Assembly: GCF_014639275.1 (NCBI RefSeq)
Contig: NZ_BMFW01000019.1
Location: forward strand, 1-64,000
Source of the DNA: Arthrobacter liuii
Lineage (GTDB): Bacteria; Actinomycetota; Actinomycetes; Actinomycetales; Micrococcaceae
Reading direction: 5' to 3'
DNA: 64,000 nt
Below, one piece after another: positions 59,601 through 64,000 of this stretch. The notes under the pieces are model-generated. The model searched no databases, was not told the DNA's origin, and saw only the letters and a program-made list of their open reading frames with translations. Numbering within the stretch: position 1 is the first letter of the stretch; every line of letters starts with the position of its first letter. The translations under genes were made by a program, and so were the position numbers.

Positions 59601-60078
59601 CAGGCTGACCTGCCTCCTGGGTTGCCCACAACGTGATGCCGAGCGTGATCCATTTGCCCAGCACCGCGTTGTGGAAGACGCCCAGCACCACTGTCAGCTG
59701 GCCCGTCCCGCGCAGCGCCACGGGTTTGGAGTATTCTCCGCCGGTGCTCCGGGCGCTCTTGTGGTAGCCGCGGACGTATGACATCAGGGAGCGCTCTTTC
59801 TTCTGCGCTCCCGCCGCCTTGTTGTAGTCGATCTTGTGCGCGGGCAGCAACAGGGTGGTGATGGCATCCACCACGGTGGATTTGCCGGAGCCGATGTCTC
59901 CGGTCAGCAGGCTGTTGGCCCCGTCCAGCCGGAACGTGCGCACGCCCTGGTGGAATGTGCCCCAGTTGAGCAGCTCCAGGCGGTGCAGCCGGAAGCCCGG
60001 GGGAGTGCCGGCGTCGTCCGCCGTTTCATCCAGGCTGAACAGGCTCTCCTGCAGGTCCGTGGTGATTTCCGCCGTCAC
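56671..60078 (-). CDS. jetC: Wadjet JetC (SMC-like ATPase)
   Basis: 1135-residue SMC/MukB-like ATPase. Walker A is GDIGSGKST at residues 60-68 after NWGTFHQGVRTFRLDGANSL; long coiled coils run from about residues 290-450 and 640-860; the C-terminal SGGQKEKLAYTILAAALAFQ signature and VVIDEAFGRGSDESA Walker B lie near residues 1030-1090. GTG start overlapping jetB (GTGA). Extrudes DNA loops and senses plasmid size. JetC is the main motor of the complex; all active-site motifs are intact here. Confidence 0.95.
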   Translation of the reverse strand: MTAEITTDLQESLFSLDETADDAGTPPGFRLHRLELLNWGTFHQGVRTFRLDGANSLLTGDIGSGKSTVVDAITTLLLPAHKIDYNKAAGAQKKERSLMSYVRGYHKSARSTGGEYSKPVALRGTGQLTVVLGVFHNAVLGKWITLGITLWATQEAGQPVRFYTLAETDQSIAADFSNFGQDPLKLKKKLRGAGVSVHDSFEPYAAAFKRHFGISGNQAMELFHRTVSMKQVENITSFVRSNMLEEDDVATRITNLIHHFDDLKKAHDAVLRAKDQIGLLTPIRDGAAQHAKLSGEDHFARRQRDQLHPWFTHRKLQLSLEHQAELERTGNRLVEDSTRLKAEVAQLRRDLYGVEEDIRTNGGGRLAAIDADLSRLADESAAQRQRFETYASAARDLGLHTPDDRVLFDANRARLAGVEQDLGRQAGELQTGITGLSMQQAELQGKAADIAAELTSLQARRNLIPLPQLEIRRRLCEGTGIKDTELPYVGELLRVREGEGAWEGAAERTLRGFALSLMVPAGHYPAVSSWVDANNLRGRLVYLRVADSYSPKTLEPGTLAAKIAIKQGTPFRDFLQDELSSRFDYFCCEDLADFRRHPKALTVNGQLKGARGRHEKDDRKDLADRRSYVLGWDNHDKIARFRAAQDEVQGRLKVAATELGKVTDRLGLIGRQNRQLGTIASVRDFSEVSWQLTARRIEDLKAEKGELESTSDILRQLMAKQSQVTAELDRAEDKAGKLQQRLGANDKDARDIADAIAECRTVLAETPVTDDGEVLAAVERLTSQALGEKPLTHKNTGTVESTVRSGLTDAIDALAKRIARAAEGTVRQMADFRNKYPNETTDFDAALDAAPDYNRLLEQLVSNDLPRFEARFKESLNQNTIHEVVAFNAFLDSRRQDIINRIGEINQSLAGIPYNTGRHIQLEHQSASDQDVREFGSDLRACSEGTIGDEDQYSEQKYLQVERLIERFRGRDGLTELDRRWTSKVTDVRNWFTFSASEKWTENGEEYEHFTDSGGKSGGQKEKLAYTILAAALAFQFGLGSGKGAGRNAGSGRSFRFVVIDEAFGRGSDESARYGLELFQRMKLQLLIVTPLQKIHVIEPFVSHVGFVANTNGDDSQLRNMTIQEYREEKDRHGR

Positions 60079-60716
60079 TTGCCCTCCTCCGCTCCGGTAC
60101 GGTCCGCGCCTCCGGCCAGCGGCTCCCCGGCGAGCGTCGCACGGTAGTCAGCCAGCCGCGCGTCGAACTCCTCCAGCCATTGCGCATCCACGTAGGCCTT
60201 CAGGATGCGCGCCACCTCGTACGTGTCAGCCTGCCCCTTCAGTTTCCGCAGGAAGCCAAGCTCCACCACTTTCCTGATGTCAGCCCGGAGGCGGTCCAGG
60301 GTCCTGGCCTCGTTGCTGGAATCCGGCCGGAACAGCGAGACCATGTCCTCGATATCCTGCTCCGTCATGATGAGCCGGACTTCGCTGCTGTTGATGTCGA
60401 ACTCCATCATGCGGCGGCGGAGCAGGGCCAGCAGCAGGCTGACGTTAAAGGTGAGCGAGCGGCGGGCGATGAGCCGGGGGAGCGCCAGGTCCGGATCCTC
60501 CCGTGAGCGCAGGAAAGCGTAGCCTTCGGACTCGTCGAGGATCAGCTCCAGGCCCAGGACGGCAACGTAGTCGCGGACGTGCGATGTCAGGCCCAGCAGG
60601 GACTGCCATACTTTCTCGTCGTTCTCCGCGTAGAGCACGCCCTTGAAAAGCCGGGTGACGACGGCGGGAAGTTCCTCGGGCGTGTGGGTTTCCGTTTGGT
60701 TGGTGGCGGGATTCAT
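60075..60716 (-). CDS. jetB: Wadjet JetB (DUF4194, kleisin-partner KITE-like)
   Basis: 213-residue DUF4194 protein, the MukE-like subunit that links JetA to JetC. LPAVVTRLFKGVLYAENDEK, VLGLELILDESEGYAFLRSR and DIEDMVSLFRPDSSNEARTL are typical. ATG 60716 and both ends overlap neighbours by 4 bp. Confidence 0.92.
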   Translation of the reverse strand: MNPATNQTETHTPEELPAVVTRLFKGVLYAENDEKVWQSLLGLTSHVRDYVAVLGLELILDESEGYAFLRSREDPDLALPRLIARRSLTFNVSLLLALLRRRMMEFDINSSEVRLIMTEQDIEDMVSLFRPDSSNEARTLDRLRADIRKVVELGFLRKLKGQADTYEVARILKAYVDAQWLEEFDARLADYRATLAGEPLAGGADRTGAEEGK

Positions 60717-62155
60717 GCCGGCCTTCCGAAGATGATCTGCTCGATGGCGGCTTCACGGATGGTGCCGTCCGGCAGTCGCCACGACAGGTGCTGGGACTGT
60801 CCGGGGTTGATGGTGGCCCAGTCCGACTCGGTGGCCAGCTGGTAGTAGGCCACCACCTCGGCGAGTCCCTGGGAAAGCGGGTAGGCCAGGGTGATCTCTG
60901 CGAGGGTGGCCTGGTCCGCCTCGGCCAGGACGGCGTCGATATTTGCCTTGAGCCGTTCCTTGTCCACGAAGAACTGGTTGAACAGGGCGGCGGCGTCCAC
61001 GTCAGCGTCATCGGCTGTTTTGATGGTGTCGTCCACCAGCACCTTGCGGCTGGGCTCATACAGCGGCCGCTCAAACGGCAGCACCACGTCCACCGACGGC
61101 GCGTCGATTTCCAAAAAGGCGCCCGACGGCGGCGCCTCCCGGGTGCCCAGCGCACCGGATTCGATGCTGCGGATCAGCTGCATGATCCGTTTGTTCTCCA
61201 GGAACACCTTGTCATCCAGGAGCCGGCGCATCTGCTGGGACAGCTGCCGGACGGTGGCCTGCGTCTGCTCGACGGCGGGCAGCCAGTCCTGGTGCAGGTT
61301 GGCCACAGCGTGCAGGCCGTCGGCCCGGGCGAGGGCCTCGATCCGGGTGGCTCGTTGCAGCAGGTCCTGCAGTTCGGTGCGCAGCTGTGGGGACATGAGG
61401 TAGTCCCAGAAGCCCTGGAAGGTGCGGCCCTGGAGGGAGCTGCTGATGTCCTGCTGGTTGTCGAAGATCGACTGCAGCAGTTCGCCCTGGGTCCCGTCCC
61501 AGGTGGCGATCTGTTCGCGCACCTGCCGGTCGAGCCTGCGGAAGTTCTGCTCCACCTCACGGAAATCGGCCAGCAAATCCTTGGCCAGGGCAGTGAGTTG
61601 CTGGAGGTGGTCCAGGGCTTCGGGGCCGGTCATGACGCGGATGTTGCCGTCGCGGATCCGCTGCATCTCGGCGTCGATCCCGTCCCGCTGGCGCTGCAGC
61701 TCGGCGAGCCGGACCTCGGGGTCCGTCTCCGACTGCTGGACGAGCTGCTTGAGGACAGCGAAGATGCTGGTGAGCCGGGACTGGGTGGCGACGAAGTCCC
61801 TGCCGCGGAGGCTCTCCACCCAGCGGACCACGTCCTCTGCTGCCGCCGTGAGGTCGTAGTGCGGCTCGTCCTCTCCTTGCGGGTAGTACTTGCGCAGCCA
61901 CTTCCTTTCGTCGGCGGCCCAGTCGTCCAGGTACTCGCCGGCGGGGCGCGGGAACCGGTTTTCCCCTTCGCTGTCCCGCAGGCCAAAGAGCACGTCGTCG
62001 AGGACGTCGATCAGCTCCTGCCGGCCGAGGTTGCGCTGGTTTGGTCCCGTGAACGCAGCCATGAAGAAAGCCAGTGCCAGCGGAGCGTTCTGGGCGCGGA
62101 GGAGCGACCAACCTGCGTGGTTTTCGCGCAGGGAATTAATGGCGTAGAAGTCCAT
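60713..62155 (-). CDS. jetA: Wadjet JetA (DUF3375, kleisin-like)
   Basis: 480-residue DUF3375 protein, the MukF/kleisin-like bridge of the Wadjet motor. Starts MDFYAINSLRENHAGWSLLR, with an early winged-helix, a coiled-coil middle (about residues 160-260) and a C-terminal part ending AIEQIIFGRPA. ATG 62155; a longer frame to 62305 lacks support. First gene of the four, so the promoter lies in 62156-62566. Confidence 0.93.
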   Translation of the reverse strand: MDFYAINSLRENHAGWSLLRAQNAPLALAFFMAAFTGPNQRNLGRQELIDVLDDVLFGLRDSEGENRFPRPAGEYLDDWAADERKWLRKYYPQGEDEPHYDLTAAAEDVVRWVESLRGRDFVATQSRLTSIFAVLKQLVQQSETDPEVRLAELQRQRDGIDAEMQRIRDGNIRVMTGPEALDHLQQLTALAKDLLADFREVEQNFRRLDRQVREQIATWDGTQGELLQSIFDNQQDISSSLQGRTFQGFWDYLMSPQLRTELQDLLQRATRIEALARADGLHAVANLHQDWLPAVEQTQATVRQLSQQMRRLLDDKVFLENKRIMQLIRSIESGALGTREAPPSGAFLEIDAPSVDVVLPFERPLYEPSRKVLVDDTIKTADDADVDAAALFNQFFVDKERLKANIDAVLAEADQATLAEITLAYPLSQGLAEVVAYYQLATESDWATINPGQSQHLSWRLPDGTIREAAIEQIIFGRPA

Positions 62156-62566
62156 GCGGGTCCCGTGATTTGTGGGCTCTTTCTGTGGATTCACTCTAGG
62201 GGACGGGCCCGACATTTCCCCAGCAGCGCCGGAACGCCGCTGTTCGGATAGGCAGGCGCCGCCAAGCTTGGCCCGCGGGCGCGTGCCGCACCTTGCGCGT
62301 TGCACGTTTGTGCAGATCGCAGTGCCTGGTCCGTTCGCGCCCGACGCCGGTCAATTGCCTACTCACCAGTAACAAGACGCGCGCCGCCACTGGAACCCCC
62401 AGGAATCTTCCACCAGGTAAAAGACCCGATTCGGCGCACGTTCGTTCAGTTCCGGTCCCCTCGGGCTGCTTCGCTGCCAGCATGGAGAACCCGGCCGCAG
62501 CCCTGACAGACGCAAAAGTCCATCAGCACCCGGCCGTCCCTGAGACAGACGAACAAAGAGGTTTCC
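62156..62566. other. Intergenic region between jetA and the lipase gene
   Basis: About 410 bp without a gene. A short inverted repeat, TGCAC-GTTT-GTGCA, is at 62301-62314. Both divergent promoters must lie here; no clear -10/-35 pair stands out. A ribosome-like AAAGAGG lies before 62567. Confidence 0.5.
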
Positions 62567-63409
62567 ATGTCATTCCTTACCCGGGCCCTGTCCGTTGCAG
62601 CCACCGCCATCCTGGCCTCATCCCTGGTGGCGGTTCCCGCCCAGGCCGTCGATATTTCGCCACCGGGAGCCAACGACTGGTCTTGCAAACCGTCCGCGAA
62701 CCATCCGTACCCGGTGATCCTGGTGCCTGGGACGTTCGAGAGCATGGAGAAGAACTGGTCCACCCTCTCGCCGTACCTCAAGAGCGAGGGGTACTGCGTC
62801 TTCGCCCTTAACTACGGCGAAACCAACGGCGTGTATGCCACCGCACCCGTCGTTGAATCCGCCAAGCAGCTCGCCCCTTTCGTTGACGCGGTCCGCTCCG
62901 CCACCGGTGCAAAGCAGGTGAACCTGGTGGGCCACAGCCAGGGCGGCATGATGCCCCGGTACTACATGGGGTTCCTGGGTGGAGCGAAGTACGTCCATCA
63001 ACTCGTCGGCATCGCCCCGTCCAACCACGGCACTAAAGGCGTGATCCTGCCGCCGCCGGACCTGGTGCCCACGCCTGACTACACCGCGGCCGGCTGTGCC
63101 GCCTGCGCCGACCAGCAGGCGGGTTCGGCATTCATGCAGCAGCTCAACGCCAACGGCGATACGGTCGCCGGGCCGGCCTACACCGTCATCTCCACGGTCC
63201 ATGACGAAGTGGTCATCCCCTACAACAGCCAGTTCCTCAACGGCGCAGCGCGGCAGGTCACCAACATCACCATCCAGGACAAGTGCCCGGCCGATGTCTT
63301 CGAGCACGACCAGACGCCCAACGACCCCGTCGTCCACCAGCTTGTCGCCAACGCACTGGGCCAGGCATCCGGCCCCGCGGACCCGGCCTACCAGCCCGCC
63401 TGCATCTAG
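62567..63409 (+). CDS. Secreted triacylglycerol lipase/esterase
   Basis: 280-residue secreted lipase (LipA/class 2-like). Signal peptide at residues 1-27 (MSFLTRALSVAATAILASS, then VPAQA cleavage). PVILVPGTFESMEKNW is the oxyanion region (VPG), GHSQGGMMPRYYM carries the nucleophile Ser, and the catalytic Asp and His lie in HDEVVIPYNSQF and DPVVHQLVANAL. Four or more Cys suggest disulfides. ATG with AAAGAGG 8 bp upstream. Ends in a shared hairpin. Confidence 0.92.
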   Translation: MSFLTRALSVAATAILASSLVAVPAQAVDISPPGANDWSCKPSANHPYPVILVPGTFESMEKNWSTLSPYLKSEGYCVFALNYGETNGVYATAPVVESAKQLAPFVDAVRSATGAKQVNLVGHSQGGMMPRYYMGFLGGAKYVHQLVGIAPSNHGTKGVILPPPDLVPTPDYTAAGCAACADQQAGSAFMQQLNANGDTVAGPAYTVISTVHDEVVIPYNSQFLNGAARQVTNITIQDKCPADVFEHDQTPNDPVVHQLVANALGQASGPADPAYQPACI

Positions 63410-63427
63410 CGGCGCGCTCTGAATAAA

Positions 63428-63474
63428 TTACGACGGCGGGCGGCTTGCACATAGCCGGCGTCCCGCCGTCGTAA
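63428..63474. terminator. Bidirectional hairpin between lipase and a membrane-protein gene
   Basis: TTACGACGGCGGG (63428-63440) and CCCGCCGTCGTAA (63462-63474) are perfect 13-bp arms with a 21-base loop that holds a smaller CGGC/GCCG stem. T-rich flank on the minus strand side. Confidence 0.8.
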
Positions 63475-63489
63475 TGCCGCCACTTGGCT

Positions 63490-63885
63490 TCAGCCGCTGA
63501 ACCTGTGGGACGCAAGGGCGTCGAACTGATCCTGCCAAAGGCTCAGTTCTTCGTCCTTGTACCGGCGGTGGGACGGAGTCCACTTGGGCCAGAGACCGGG
63601 TGATCCCTGGCTGTGGGAGGTGGCGCGCGCCGGAGCTGGGCCGTGCGAAGGCGCTGGGCCGTGCGCCTGAGCCCGGGCCGGAACAGCCCGCCCGGGGCCG
63701 GCAGAAACCGGCGCAGGGCTTGGCGTGGCCTTCAGGGGTGCCCTGCGCCCGCTGATCCCGGGTGCCAGGTCCATCAGCCACGTGATGATCCTGGACAGCA
63801 CCCACAGGGAGCCGCCCAGTACAAAAACAACGAACAGGACGGCGATCCAAAGCAGGAGGCCGATTGCAGGCAATATCATGATCAT
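63490..63885 (-). CDS. Hypothetical membrane protein
   Basis: 131-residue protein. One or two hydrophobic helices at residues 3-30 (LPAIGLLLWIAVLFVVFVLG), then a Pro/Ala/His-rich linker (residues about 52-95) and a short charged C-terminal stretch (RRYKDEELSLWQDQFDALAS). No family known to me. ATG ATC ATG start; the second ATG at 63879 is equally possible. Confidence 0.65.
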   Translation of the reverse strand: MIMILPAIGLLLWIAVLFVVFVLGGSLWVLSRIITWLMDLAPGISGRRAPLKATPSPAPVSAGPGRAVPARAQAHGPAPSHGPAPARATSHSQGSPGLWPKWTPSHRRYKDEELSLWQDQFDALASHRFSG

Positions 63886-63900
63886 CCTTCCAAAGAGCGC

Positions 63901-64000
63901 CTACAACGTCGCGGGAATCGGGCGGCCAGGGAAGAGCGTGGCGTACTGCTTCCGGTACAGCCGACGCCCCACCAGCCGGTAGGCCAGCCGGACCGGGGGA
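63901..64000 (-). CDS. C-terminal end of a gene running off the window
   Basis: The minus strand has a TAG at 63901-63903 and an open frame to the edge ending RLYRKQYATLFPGRPIPATL; only 33 residues are visible. Reads like the end of a real protein (no low-complexity repeat), but the family cannot be named. Confidence 0.5.
   Translation of the reverse strand, partial: PPVRLAYRLVGRRLYRKQYATLFPGRPIPATL

Noticed and set aside
60788-62251. 487-codon open frame on the plus strand
   Set aside because: Antisense of jetA; amino-acid composition (Gly, Val, Leu, Gln and His rich) is that of a shadow frame.
1-64000. CRISPR arrays, tRNA or rRNA genes, transposases, integrases
   Set aside because: No regularly spaced repeats, no cloverleaf-like or rRNA-like stretches and no DDE or tyrosine/serine recombinase motifs noticed by eye; a dedicated search (for example, tRNA covariance models) would settle it.

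Overview
The window is high-GC actinobacterial chromosome. It has dense coding, GTG starts, ATGA/GTGA stop-start overlaps, mycothiol-type DsbA genes and no sigma-54. A levoglucosan-dehydrogenase operon, a uridine cluster of the uriT/uriH type and many sugar and organic-acid catabolic operons point to an Arthrobacter-like genus of the Micrococcaceae (Pseudarthrobacter or Paenarthrobacter). That is inference; there is no rRNA or tRNA gene here to place it. I see no insertion sequence, phage gene, CRISPR array or tRNA.

Layout. 0.1-4.0 kb: uridine/ribose salvage (ribokinase divergent from an MFS transporter plus nucleoside hydrolase). 4.1-4.6 kb: deletion scar of a DsbA-like/SRPBCC gene pair whose intact copy lies at 31.1-32.4 kb. 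4.7-9.8 kb: class II aldolase, HAD phosphatase, DhaL and DhaK in one operon, flanked by a GlcG/HbpS-like gene and a 6-phosphofructokinase. 10.0-11.9 kb: sensor kinase and response regulator fused in one 624-residue protein, with a perfect palindrome upstream. 11.9-12.2 kb: gene debris. 12.2-17.2 kb: maleate isomerase, frameshifted MatC-like carrier, IclR and GntR regulators, HAD dehalogenase-like gene and a flavin-reductase fragment. 17.8-18.8 kb: butanediol-type dehydrogenase. 18.9-28.0 kb: LacI regulator and a probable levoglucosan operon (ABC transporter, two Gfo/Idh oxidoreductases, a TIM-barrel enzyme, a small monooxygenase and an unknown first gene) behind three tandem LacI-type operators. 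28.2-32.4 kb: subtilase, methyltransferase, membrane HNH protein, DsbA/SRPBCC pair. 32.5-37.1 kb: alcohol dehydrogenase, DUF59 protein and amidohydrolase of the kind found beside propane/phenol-type monooxygenases, with a divergent GAF-Fis activator but no monooxygenase. 37.2-41.5 kb: small genes, TetR, SDR, cytosine-deaminase-like enzyme. 41.5-45.7 kb: four-carbon acid-sugar (threonate/erythronate) operon kdgT-dtnK-pdxA2 with a DeoR regulator. 45.8-54.3 kb: YoaK-like protein divergent from a peptide ABC transporter operon carrying gamma-glutamyltransferase and GntR. 55.4-62.2 kb: complete Wadjet JetABCD anti-plasmid system. 62.6-64.0 kb: secreted lipase, a membrane protein and the end of a gene leaving the window.

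Two themes stand out. First, this is a catabolic region in which most operons carry their own regulator and visible inverted-repeat operators. Second, at least three small scars (4.1, 12.0 and 28.0 kb) match genes elsewhere in the same window, which suggests that duplicated catabolic cassettes were erased by internal deletion. The defence system is known (Wadjet). The least understood pieces are the kinase-regulator fusion, the orphan adh-DUF59-amidohydrolase cassette, the aldolase-phosphatase-Dha module and the 160-residue first gene of the levoglucosan-type operon.
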